Positions 35,768 through 47,552 of a stretch of DNA of 64,000 nt are shown piece after piece. The notes beneath the pieces are model-generated. The model saw only the letters and a program-made list of their open reading frames with translations. It searched no databases and was not told the DNA's origin. Each line of letters opens with the position of its first letter. The stretch's first letter is position 1. The stretch comes from Owenia fusiformis (lineage: Eukaryota; Annelida; Polychaeta; Sabellida; Oweniidae), in NCBI GenBank assembly GCA_903813345.2, contig CAIIXF020000002.1, positions 17,057,467 through 17,121,466 of the forward strand. The letters run 5' to 3'. A program made the position numbers and the translations under genes.

Positions 35768-38700
35768 TTATTTTCGACAATCTCCAAATAACTGGCTGAA
35801 TTTTAGCTTCAGTCTTCTTGCAATAGGCATAATAGATCCAAAATCATTTTGTGGGCCTAAAAGTACCAACCCAACTGTGAAGAACCCCAAAGCGTATATC
35901 AACGAAAATCCAATAGTTGAGAATATGAAAATTCCAAACTGCGTGAAGAAGAGGATTTCAGCGAAGAACATAAACACCGAAGCTCCAAGAGTTGTAATCG
36001 AGCCACTTATGACAGAAACGCCTACTTCCTCCAACATCGAATGTACCCTTCCTAGTCGGTCTCTCTTTGGCGAACGACTGTACCCCTCTGCCATGTGGAC
36101 CACATAGTCCACCGAAAGTCCAACGACCAGTACCAGATTTAGAGACTCTAAAACCTAAAGAAGAGATAAATTAGACTACAATTCAAGCTCCGGTTGATCA
36201 TTACTTATATAAAGCCACATATAAATATTTTTGCATATCAATTTGATTAATTGCCCTGGCCAATCATTGAGAAAAGAATCTTTTTTGGCATTAACATACA
36301 AAATGTCACCACCGGGACCTGTCATTTGTTACAGACGCCGACTACCGACACCAACCGTCGATCGACGAACACACACCTCTGAATGCCATCCACAAAAAAG
36401 GTTGGAGACTTTAATAATATGTCACCACGTCTTGTGGTAGAATAAGACATTTGTCTTTAGCTGAAAGGCTACACGCATGCGCAGTACATCAGCGTTGAGA
36501 TTCTACTTGAAAATGTTGAACTCACCCCTAACTTCCACCCTGCTATTGGCATCATCCCACAAACACCTGACGTTATCAATGTGATGGTACACGTGGCAAA
36601 GAAACCCACTATAATGTTCTTGGTTGCTATGACGAGGATTGGGAACGCTATACACAGACCAATTATAATTCCAGTTGTCGCAGAGTAGTCCAAACTCTAA
36701 AAGGATAGAATATTACGCATTTCAATTATCCTCTTTTTCCGAACTTAGAAATCCTTTTTCAACGTTACTTTATGAAAGCCTACGGTTTGAAGATTGTTAG
36801 TGTATATTTGAGGCTACTCAAATTCATTCTAAATGTATCACCAATGTGATTTGTCGTTCTAGCATAGCATCAATTGCTTTGAGTTAAAGGAAAGAGCATC
36901 TTTCGGTTAAGTACATGTATGTCATCACAGTGAATAATATGGAGTATCTTGCTTTGTCTTTATTTGTCAAACAAGCAAGTTCTCTCTTGATATTTTCACC
37001 CGAATTTTTGATGAACTGTTCTTTTAAGATGAATGGCAAGGCAGATTCTACATAAATAAATCATGGTTAATGAGATCTGGTGAACATTCTAAAATGACTA
37101 TAGCGAGTAAGTTGTCTCTCACTTTTGAAATGTCAAAATAACGACAACGATGTATGTATAAAACATGCCAGTCTAGACTTATAAAGTTAAAGTTAACTTG
37201 TGCCAATCAAGTTTCATACTATTTTACATTGTGAATCAAAGTAACGGCCGTCGCCTGAGAAGTTTATGTTTTTCACAAGTTGGAATTCTTTGGAATTCTA
37301 TTTGACATTTTTTTTTTACTTTCATGATGATATCTAAGATATTGTAAATCCTCACCCTTTGCACCTTTAACCAATGCCATCCTGTGCCAATCGGTGTACA
37401 TTGGAATCCTCCTTTCAATGGGACCGGCATCTTCTTTATCTAAAGGGAAATTGTACAATTTACTGCGACATGCCCAATTTAAGTCAATGTGATCAGGGTT
37501 TATTGAAAATATTATTTTCTAGTTATTTGACATCATATATATCGTGTTAGAATTCACAATGTCCATGCTAAAATGTATAACGGGTGGGTGGTCCAAGTTG
37601 GGTGGCAAATTAAAATATTTTCGTGTGCCATATTATGTACTGTACCTCCCGTGTAACAAATGACTCCCAGGCATCCCTGACAGGTAGTCCAGTGGGGTAG
37701 CCCAATTTGGTTGTCACAAGAGTGGTGTTGACAATGATTGCAGCGTATTGTAGTCTTGTTCCATATTTTGGCCCATATATCGTATTTGCCCCAGCTGGAA
37801 TGTAGTCAAGGCGCGTGTCATATGCATGCATGTGCATGTGTCATAAAACAGCAGCATTTCGATTTTATTTAAACATTTACCTATTTCTCTAGATGAATAA
37901 CTTTTTCTTTAAACATGAATATCCAAGTGCGCATAGATTCAAATTTTAATCATTCTCGGCATTATCATTTAAGAATGATTGCAACCCAGATTCCTTTCTA
38001 ATCCTGGTCTGGAGATGCACATTATAGTAATATTATTACCAAATCATTCCATGTCAAGTATCACGAAAGAATGCTAGGAATCAGTCCTCCTTAGCTATTA
38101 GATAGATTCCAATTGTAAATCTTCTTACCAGTCATTGTTTCTTGTTGCGTCACTCCTGGTATCTCTCTCACTCCTAGCAGGCTTCCATATTTTATTTGAT
38201 TTTCCGAAAGTAGTAATGGATCGGAGAAATCAAGCCCATTATATAACCAGTAGTCGAGTGCGATCTACAAAATTATAATAAACTATAAGAAAAAAGTACA
38301 TGTACATCTGTATTTTTTAAACTGTGGAAACTATCAAAAACTGGCAACCGTCTTTTGTGCCACAATGATTTTTGATAGCTTGCCAAGTGTCTATTCTTTA
38401 AAACAATGAAAAAAGAATGTACTCTTCTTTTGTTACAACTGTACATTCTTTAAAATAAACTACAACATATTATCTTGTGTAACTAAAAAGTAAGATAGTT
38501 CAAACCGGAGGGTAATATAGGAAGTGATATCACACAAACTAAATACCATTGCACTGTACATAAGAGTGAATTTAAAAATAATTCATCTTGACACCTCAAA
38601 ATAATTGTTGTAAGTCAAGGGTAGACTGGATGTATTGTAAAAGTTGTTGGTCCATAGCCCGTTCATTATATCCTCAACGTTAGATTTGACCCATGGTAGA

Positions 38701-41700
38701 CTCAGGTTAACAGGAGAACTATATTTGTTTGCAGCCGGAGCTGGAGGTATTGTCACAGTCGCACTCTCGTCAGCCTGAAATGTTTTTCATTATCATTAAT
38801 GCGATGTAATATACTGTACGGGAAATCCCCAAAGTAACAGGGCTGATGGTGTAAATTACAGAGACTCAGAAACGATCCTGTTTCTTTTAGGAAACACTGT
38901 AAAGTTATGACGTGTAAACATAATTTGGCTTCAAGGCAGTCCCAGGTAAATTAATTCCATTCCATCGAAGATATTTAGATTAATAGAGTCGTTACATATC
39001 AGTAATAACATCGTTACCCATTTGATTCTAAAACTAACAATACCTTGAGAAAAGTCTCCATATCGTCTATAAAGCATTGGACCTCCAAGTCATTTGTAAT
39101 TATATTTCGCCTAATTCGCAATCGGTCAACGTCCACTTGCGACAGGCTCTTCAATTTTGCACAGAATGACTGCAATATATAGCGTATTATATGGATTTAA
39201 CAAGCCATTAACAAACAAAATGTCACTACCTGCCATTTGTTACAGACGCCTACCACCGACATCCAATCGCCGACCGCCGAACACCGACCACAAAAAAGTT
39301 GGAGACTTTTGGTGGTGACATGAAAACTTAAGCTAGGGTATAGCAATAGAAAGCCAACATGCTACAAATACATGGTCTCTTGATATTTTGAGTAAATATC
39401 CATTATAACATACATATTAAGATCTTACATATTACCTACCTTCAACGCTTGCTGTGTCCCCGCGTCATTCAAGTTGAACGTGTTATCATAGACAGTGACA
39501 CCTTCGCATGCTGTGTCGGTTTTATGACACCCGCTCATATCTTGATTTTTTAGGCCCCAAGCGATGTACACTTTCATATTAGGATCCTGATTGCTTGGCA
39601 TAAAGGCATTCGCACGTCTGTCAAACAGCTTCCCAAAGTTAGATGTATCTTTTAGAAATTTGATCTGCAACAAAAACAGCCTGCAAATATAATTTCTTGC
39701 GGTTCCTACGTTGTGGTAACGTCGCCGTTTCGGCACAGTTCTAATGCGATGACAAACTTCAAAAACACTTCACTCTTAAAACGAGTGTTGTTATGTTAAC
39801 GTGTTAATGTGTTTGTTTTTGGTGCGTAATTACAGGAGCTTTTTAACACGAGGCGTTTGCTCGTTTTAACACTTAATTTTTAACTGCGTTTTTGACAAGC
39901 GTTTTTCCTGTGTTAAGCGTTAAATAACTGTTTTGGATTTTCTTCGAAACGCTTTTATTAACACTGTAACACTTGAAAAACGCATTTAAGCTATCAACGC
40001 TTCAAAAACGCCCCACGTTTATAACGAGATGCGCATGCGCAGTCTTTTCTAACGATATCCGGTCACAAGGGTGCAGACGAAATTGGTAAGTTCTGTTTCT
40101 TCGTGTCTTATTTAATGGTGCAAGGTCAAACGCACAGATTGTTCGTTGACTACTTAATTATGTAAATAATACCGAGGAACACGATGGACATGTATATTAA
40201 ATGATACACTAAATGTTTTTCAACTTCGGCAGTCACTACATGTGTAATTTGTATGTACTAAAATTGAATAAAGAAGAATAAAAAAATAAAATAAATACAC
40301 TAAATGTGTGTCTCATAATTTCCACATGAAAAATGTCAAGATGCTTAGTTGATATTTCAAAATGGCGGATGTCCAACCCGAATAAACACAAAGCGTTGAA
40401 ATACGTTGTCGATCGCATTCCTTGGTATTACGGATATATATTACGTATACGGATAGGAGAACAAAAGTGAACCATTGAATAAAACATAAAAAATGAAGAA
40501 ACAGAGATTACCAATTTCGTCTGCATCCATATGGCAGGATACTTTTAAGTGTTTTAGAAGTGTTCAACATTAACACATTGTTGGAGATAAACACGTTTTC
40601 GTATTAATTATCTGTTGCAAGCCCTTAAACACGTTTTTGTGTTAAAGGCCCCATGTAAAGTTTAAACTACTTTGGCTTATATTGTAGTCTTACCCAATGT
40701 TATCAAAGTGTGATATGTGAAACTTTTTTTTTAATTTCAAAAAGTGGATTTTGATAGACTTTTTGTTCCAAAATTTGTGAATTTATTTAAAACCAACTTT
40801 TAGAGGTCACTCATATCTTCTAATTAGCCACAATTCATACCAATGCATAGCATTCATCCTCCCATGTTTTTTGCCGAAAAGAAAATCGGTTGATAAACAA
40901 GCGAGAAATGAACTTATCAGTGCATGAAAATGGTTCTGAGAAAAATGCATTTCAAAATTTTAGTTCTCATAGAAACCAATGGTACAATGATATCTAAAAC
41001 ATAATTTATTCTTCCTTTTAACCTGGTTAGACAATCAACATTGTTTTTTATGAAAGTCTAGCATATTTAGAAAAGATTGACATCGAAAAGAAAATTCAAT
41101 TTTTTTCAAAAAGTTTTTGTTACCATAGTGACATCACTAATGTTTCAAAATATTTTTGATAAGCTAAAACATTGAAGTGGCCCATTAAATATGACATTTT
41201 ATTATTGAAATAGTGTGTCTTTTGTTCAATCTTTGCATTGGTTTTAAAAAGATAATCTTTTTTGAAATGCATTAAGAAATATTTGATGATTAAGAAATTT
41301 CAACTTTTTTTGAAAAATGGCGGAAAATTTGAATATCCTGACAAATCCTGACAAATAGTAAATGAATGATAAAAAAATATTTTCAAACTTTAGACGGGGA
41401 CTTTAAACATAAAAACACATAAACACGTTATAATGTATAATTTAAATACACTTAAACATGTTAATATTTAAAAAATAAACACACAGACGTGTTAATAAAC
41501 GCATATACAATGACGTACAGACGTTGATATTAACGTCGAAACCTGTTAATTAGTATAGTATTAACGTTAAAACGTGTTAATTATCTGTTGCAAATAATTG
41601 TTAAAACAAGCGTTGTTTTGGCGTTGCTAATTTTTAGAGTGTTGGAAACGACGCCGTTTGTAGCCGCAACAGTGCCGAGACGGTACTGAGTTTTTCTAAT

Positions 41701-44700
41701 GAAAATTCATTACAAAATGATGTTTAGCTCTAATTAAAACAGTGTTGAAACGGTTATTATGCGATGTAAATGCATTACGAATGATGTTTACCTTTAATTA
41801 AAACAGATATTCCCGGTGTATAACAATGTTTGGAGCAAATCGATATCACTTTGGCAATTATAACGAACGCCGAAATAGCTGTGGTTTCGAATTTGGTGAT
41901 CTAATATTTAAGCTCGTTTATGAGCGAAAAAACAATTGAATTCGACGCCGTTTTGAATAAGTACCAATCGTCGAAACGGCATGTACAAATAAGATACATG
42001 TACAGTATATGTTCGAGGTTGTTATTATATCACCTACCTGTTCCTCATTGATCTCTAGCAAGGTGTTAAAGTAAACAAACGTCGAAAACTGGATTATGAA
42101 AAAAGCCAACACCAACCATTTTACGACACGATGGGTGATGAATTTGAAGTAGGGCCCACTACAAAATAAATTATTGCATGAATACATTAATGAAGCGTGA
42201 TCTAGCAGCCAAAAGCAGAGACAGTCATATTTTGTTTTCAAAAATCTTCTTATCAAAGAGAATGGGTGCACAAAAGTACTCACCGATTAATTACAGTACT
42301 ATGCTTTCACTTTGTGTCTAGTTAAAACGTTATAGTAACGGTGTAATTCTTTATTCCTCAGAAATGACCCCTTATACGGGCATTTTCAAACCCCTTGGAA
42401 AGGGTGATACTTGTCTCATGATCAATGGTTGGTTACTCAATGGAAGCTGTTTAAAATAATATTACCGTAGTCTAATTCAAGCTCAAAATGATAACCAAAT
42501 ATTACGTACCTCATAAACTTGACAACAACGTTTTCTCCAATCGCATTTTCACGTTTGTCATTTGATGCTATTTCCTCATTAGAATCATTTGCGCCCTCCA
42601 AATTAACACTCTCGTGCACATCGGTTGTTGTTGAACCAGCTGGTGTCACACATGATCGGCAGCACCACCAACTCCAGTCTTTCCAAGTTTTATGATATTT
42701 CACGACGACGCAAGGAAAGAATAGTACCACTGAGATATAGTTAACGGTGACCAATATCCCAGAAAACAAACCAAACGAGTTCACGGCTAGTAACGGGGAA
42801 GATGCACCAATGAAGAACGCAGCAGCTGTCGTCAGTGAGGTAAACAGCATAGCAACTGATGCCTTTCTGTAGACATCTGATAATCTATGAGCCAGGCTTA
42901 GGTATTCATATTGACAACTTATTCTCCAGGTGTCATAGAAGACAAAAATATCATCAGCTCCAATGCCGAGGATGATGAACATGGACAGAATATGGAAGCT
43001 ACTGAGATATATAAAGTCAAAGACAATACGGTAGATGAGATTGGCCATACAAAAATTGGTCATGATCGAGAATATCCCTAGTCCAGTCACCATCAATGAT
43101 CTCGTTTGAATCAACATGAAGATAAAAATGAATCCCAAACTCGCCATCACGAGCATCATGTCGGCCATGGCCTGACTTCCGATTCCAAGCCCTAGTAAAG
43201 TAGAGCTACCATAAATGAAGTCGATTGGTCCCAATCCACTTTTCGAAACACGTTCTAGGATTGGCCCTAATGTTAATTTCATGAAACTCTTTATTTTCTC
43301 CTTTTGAGATTCCTCCCTGTCGGTTGAATTATCATAACCAGGCAGTGGGATCCCTAGGTACATGTAGGAGCGGGTTATCTCAGATCTTGCTATATTATCG
43401 GTTGCGTCAATGATGGCTGTCTTTCCAAGGAATATTTGCAACATTGTTTTAGTAGTCGCCAAAGCATCGGCTTTGTCTAAAACATTGACTATATCATCGA
43501 AATTTGGGTCATTGAAAATGGGATCAAGAGCACTATACGTACCATCGAAGAATCTAAGAACCGAATAGGACTTGGCACATTCCCCACTTGAAATATCTAA
43601 CTTACAGAATCCTTCGACAAATTTTTCATTTTGATAAAACGAATCTTCGGCATCTTTAATTCTCTGTAGATTTGCTTTTGTGAAGACATTTCCACCTCTT
43701 ACTTCGTAGAAGAGTTCCACTACTTCACCGGATTCGGTTCTGTTCGGAACAACCGCATCGGCGTCTGATTCAAGAGTGCGTTCCATCAACGTGCCCCGTT
43801 GGTTCCAGGCCTTTGCCCTCAGAAAATCAGGATCGTCTATAAGATCTAACGGCAGTTTGTCAAGCTTGAAGGGGACGATGTCATACCCCCTGATGACTAA
43901 AATAACCGTAAGTACCAAGAAGGAGATCTGGCAACCCAGGGTTATTCCTGAAAATAATTCCAAGTAAAACGATATGGGATACGCAATTTAATAAGACTGG
44001 TATTCGTACATACATGAAGATTTTAATCGTAGACTACGAGTAACGATTAAGTAATGGGTCGACCTTTACTGTTTTTGTGTCTTCCTTGTATTGTTTTCAG
44101 AATATTTCAACAATATAATATATCTTATTACAGGAAAACATGTAAAAACCGGTTGTCCATGCATGGCTGTTTTACCTCGCATTTTCTTCTACAGTAGAAA
44201 GAGAGCAGGTCATTGGATATGATAATGAACAAGAAACGGTGACAAAAATCAAATAAGAATAGTGTTACAACTTTTGTAAGTCGTATAAGTATTGTTAATT
44301 ATTTAAGATTTAATGCTATTATGACGTGCACGGACCTGGGGACAATTCGGGAAATGCGGGCTTATCTCAGCTTTGAACGTTAATCTCTGCCTTATTTAAA
44401 AAGCCAACTATGCGTTTTACATATCATTTTGAAGTATTTTTTATTTGCATTTCAATGAAATTATTTTTCCTTCAAAATTTTGATGGGATCCAACACATTT
44501 TTAAAGTTAAATATACTCCGACATCGTCAAATACGCTGTAAGACGTAACACTTTACGATTACAGGGCTCGTTGAAATTGAGATAACTTTTCAAATAATGA
44601 TTAAAATCCCACTTAAATTTCACAATTTATTCAATGGAACATTTGCATTTATGACGTCACAATTGCTTTACGGCTACATTTCAAATTATCTTATACGAAC

Positions 44701-47552
44701 GCTTTTAAAATGTTCAAAATTGTGTAAGGTTTTGAAGGCGAATGGGACGAGCAATAAGTTTACCTTCATTTAACCTTCTAATTTAGGTCTGATTTGAAAG
44801 AAAATTTAACTGCACAATATTGTCATGGCGAAATTTACAAAACAATAACCGGTTTGTTTATTTTGCAAATAATATCAAAATAAGAGCTGGTTTTCGAGAC
44901 TTGAAAAAATGTGACGCATCGATTTTTTACCACAAATTCCATACATATCAATTTTTACTAACGCCCCAAGTGGATTTCTTGACCGTTTTTCAAAATTCAA
45001 AAACATTTTAGAAATATTGTCCTCGAGATCTTGCTACCCTGTAAATTTTGTAATGATTAGATAAGGATAAAGTATTTTATTTTTAGGTTGACTAAACTTG
45101 TAAAAAATGTGACGCTTGTCGTTTTTGACGTTGTAAGGCTGTTTGCGCCCTATACTGCTCATTGTTTTGTTTTGTTTTTTTGACGCCATAATGTTACGCT
45201 AATTGTCCCCAGTATCGTGCGACGTGTATATATTTTATAAGTGGTGGTACCAAATAAAGCTTTGCACGTGTTTTCAGTAATCGAATGCATAGTAGTGATG
45301 CAGTAAAAGGCCCCTCACATCGAACGAATCCAATAAACACAATCTTGTGAATAGAACTTCAGTAAAATTTATCCCCATTAGTATATGTACGTTGTACATC
45401 ATTAGGGTGTTCGTATGTGTAAGGACCCCTTCGGACAGCTTCGGAAGCATGCGCAAAGTTGCGCCTCGGTTCGCATGTTTACGTTCCCAATCGCCAGAAT
45501 TGGAAATTTTATTTATCAGATTCGCAAGACTGCGTTAAGTGGATTCGTTCATATGTGAGGGGCCCTTAAGATACAAATTGAACTAACAGCAATAAACTAT
45601 AAAAAGGCAGAACAAAACATATTTTTCCGTGTCATTTTGGACATCATTATATCATAGACTTTAAGAGGTCCGTTATTATATGATAAAAACAATCATGAAA
45701 TAGTAGAGTACTTCGTTCTGTCTTCCCTTGGAAAACTTTCTCCGTATCTATGTCCATATGGCATCAGCATATATAAAATGGCGGCCATATTAAAAATTCA
45801 TTCTTAAACAGAGGTCCTACATCCATAAGATATAAGCGTAGAAATATTAAACCAAATCCATCAACCGATATTTGAGTTATCAAATATTACATTCTATGAA
45901 AAATGGCAGTCATTTTAAAATAGAATATAAGTTGTTAGTACACCTCCTTTGTCCCTAGGCATCAACATAGAAGAATTGAATTAGAATTATCAAACATTAG
46001 ATTTTTACGAAAAATAGCGGCTATTTTGAAATTCAGTTGCCATCTTGAAAAATTCTTCTTGTGCCAAACTCATATAAACCTAGGAATTAGCATACAAAAT
46101 TTGAACCCAATTGGTCAGCTGGTATTTGAGTGATCAGGTTTAGGAAAACTGGTGGCCATTTTGAATTGAGTGGCAATGTTAACAATTTCAATCAGAAGTC
46201 CTATACCCATAAGGCATAAGTGAATAAAATTTAAACCAAATCCGTCTGCCAATATTTGAGTTATCGCCGGGACACACGAATGGACGAGCGGACGAACAGC
46301 TTCTCTTATTTGTTCCTACGAACTTCGTTCGTTGGGATATTCAAGATCTAAACTTGTCAATGTGTCAGTATGTCATGACACATATAAAGGTATGCATGCA
46401 CTGATTAACATGCTTTGTTTCTTCATTAAATGTGCAACTACGACACGGTCTTTAGTAAATTCTATCTGAACGTATGTTTTCTAACCGGCGACCAGAATTT
46501 CGAGGGAGAAAAATGGAAATGTAATATGTGATGCAATGAGTCAGTCATGTCCCCGTCTCATTCAAACATGCATGCTGATCATAACATGCACACTGCTCTA
46601 TCTCTCAATGAAGGCTACTTCCCGATTGGAATGGAATTGCGACTGAAATTGGGGAAAGAATATAGTTACGATATATTTAGGTCAATACAATAATTTGTTT
46701 TTACATACTTCACATTTATTTCTATAAATCAATAGGTTATATATGTACAAATTGACAACATTATCGACAATACAATCATGAAATTCAATATCAGTGATTT
46801 TTATGAAAAGTCCTCTTGCTAAGAAATTATTTTTTCCCTTGCCTGAGATGCCTTAGATTGTCAAGGAGATGGTATGGGAAAAGACATTTTGCCTTATCAA
46901 AATAATCCTGAATAACAGAAAAGAAATACGAGACGAGACTTTTCATTCCATTTCTAATCCATTTCACTTTTACAGTCCTAACATCACTTGCAATAGTACA
47001 CTCCCCATTATAAGTTTGACAACCGGAAGTTGCCATCGGATAGCGTGTCAAATAGCCTATCAAGGTTAAGTTGTAAATCTGTAGCCTCTATCAATTTGTG
47101 ACCCGGTGTAAAATAGTAGGAGCTCCTATTAATTTATGGACTCCTACTCCCTATTGATTTATATGGTGACCTCTTTCTCTTATTATCCTATACACAGTCA
47201 AGGCCAGTAAGAGCCTTTCAAAAGGGGGGCCATAATCCCTGGGGGACCATAATTTCTTTCACACCGGGTATTATCAATGATAATCATATAACTTACCAAA
47301 GAACATATTTGTACGTTCTGCCATCCATTTGCATACCTGGAGAGGCTCTCTTTCTCGCTTTTTCTTGGCTTCAGCAATTTCAAATTCATTATTCTCGGAT
47401 TCAGCCTTCAATCCTTTAACATTGATGGCGGCGACATTATTGTCATTAGTTGCATTTTGAAAACGAATGTCATCATTCGATTTATCACCACTGGGTACTT
47501 CTTTGCCGTCAATCTCATGCATCATTTTCTCTTCCGGGTTCACTTGGTTCAT
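35768..47552 (-). CDS. Dispatched-like RND / sterol-sensing-domain membrane protein
   Basis: Eleven minus-strand exons join in phase: 47552-47297, 43947-42510, 42158-42038, 39664-39440, 39169-39044, 38774-38595, 38264-38129, 37794-37646, 37439-37356, 36696-36526, 36154-35768, giving 1090 aa. Residues 1-75 are hydrophilic and cytoplasmic-like; TM1 is about 87-104, followed by a large extracytoplasmic loop (105-340), a five-helix sterol-sensing block (about 345-530), TM7 (about 578-595), a second loop (600-905) and the last five helices. LGIGADDIFVFYDTW carries the RND GxxxDD motif (Asp417, Asp418) in TM4, and VVGLSVDYVVH the GxxxD (Asp978) in TM10. LFTSLTTAAAFF and GWKLGVLESLNL are close to Dispatched. 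Dispatched exports lipid-modified Hedgehog using an ion gradient; Patched-related proteins move sterol. Which cargo this one handles is unknown. The N-terminal exon is joined by splice phase and the hydrophobic run it completes. It diverges from the CLCA gene. Confidence 0.93.
36283..36425 (+). repeat. 120-bp dispersed repeat, copy 3
   Basis: GGCATTAACATACAAAATGTCACCACC..CATTTGTTACAGACGCCGAC..CACAAAAAAGGTTGGAGACTTT..ATGTCACCAC. It lies in the last intron of the Dispatched-like gene. Confidence 0.75.
39208..39325 (+). repeat. 120-bp dispersed repeat, copy 4
   Basis: GCCATTAACAAACAAAATGT, CTGCCATTTGTTACAGACGC, CACAAAAAAGTTGGAGACTT, GGTGGTGACAT. It lies in intron 4 of the Dispatched-like gene, about 40 bases upstream (in + coordinates, downstream) of exon 5. 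Confidence 0.75.
39768..41643. mobile_element. AACGTGTTAA-rich element with a nested insertion
   Basis: Left end near CACTCTTAAAACGAGTGTTG and right end near TTTTTAGAGTGTT form short inverted repeats. Both flanks inside are unusually rich in AACACGTTTT, TTAACGTGTTAA and related short words in both orientations. Outer boundaries are approximate. The middle is occupied by the separate element 40646-41402. Lies in intron 3 of the Dispatched-like gene. Confidence 0.6.
40646..41402. mobile_element. 757-bp element flanked by TTAA
   Basis: Inverted ends AGGCCCCATGTAAAGTTTAA and the complement of AGTCCCCGTCTAAAGTTTG, with TTAA on both sides (40642-40645 and 41403-41406). The TTAA target suggests piggyBac-type mobilisation, though the ends do not show the usual CCC start. 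No coding potential. Confidence 0.7.
42511..43946 (-). other. Largest exon of the Dispatched-like gene
   Basis: This 1.4-kb exon (43947-42510) alone encodes 479 residues: TM1, the first loop and the whole sterol-sensing block with GIGADD. The loop carries a Cys pair (EGFCKLDISSGECAKSY) and NRT / NST N-glycosylation sites, which fits an extracytoplasmic side. Confidence 0.85.
44322..45228 (-). mobile_element. 0.9-kb non-autonomous element, copy B
   Basis: Reverse-complement counterpart of 31087-31982 over essentially the whole length, starting TGACGTGCACGGACCTGGGG and ending GTCCCCAGTATCGTGCGACG. Inserted in intron 1 of the Dispatched-like gene. Confidence 0.8.
45305..45568. mobile_element. 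264-bp MITE with GGCCCCTCACAT ends
   Basis: Left AAGGCCCCTCACATCGAACG, right the complement of AAGGGCCCCTCACATATGAA; both continue to GAACGAATCCA, giving inverted repeats near 30 bp. GCTTCGG and GTTGCGCCTCGGTTCGC lie inside. No coding potential. Confidence 0.7.
45770..46330. repeat. Degenerate tandem repeat (units of roughly 130-190 bp)
   Basis: Phrases such as AACCAAATCC.TC..CC.ATATTTGAGTTATC, AAAATGGC.G.CATTTT and AGAAGTCCTA.ACCCATAAG recur three to four times with divergence. The end GTTATCGCCGGGACACACGAATGGACGAGCGGACG resembles the tail of repeats seen in many invertebrates. No coding potential. Confidence 0.55.
47100..47271. mobile_element. Short MITE with ACCCGGTGT ends
   Basis: Left ACCCGGTGTAAAATAG and right TTTCTTTCACACCGGGTA are inverted; about 172 bp between. 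No coding potential. Immediately before exon 1 donor of the Dispatched-like gene. Confidence 0.6.

Larger units (their letters stand above)
43948..47296. other. Intron 1 of the Dispatched-like gene (3.3 kb)
   Basis: GTAAGT donor (minus strand) and TTTTCAG acceptor. Filled by the 0.9-kb element copy B, a 264-bp MITE, a degenerate tandem repeat and a 170-bp MITE listed separately. Confidence 0.8.

Noticed and set aside
37273-37458. Alternative frame of Dispatched-like exon 9
   Set aside because: The acceptor at 37440 enters the frame giving GTGWHWLKVQR, in phase with both neighbours; the other frame cannot be joined.
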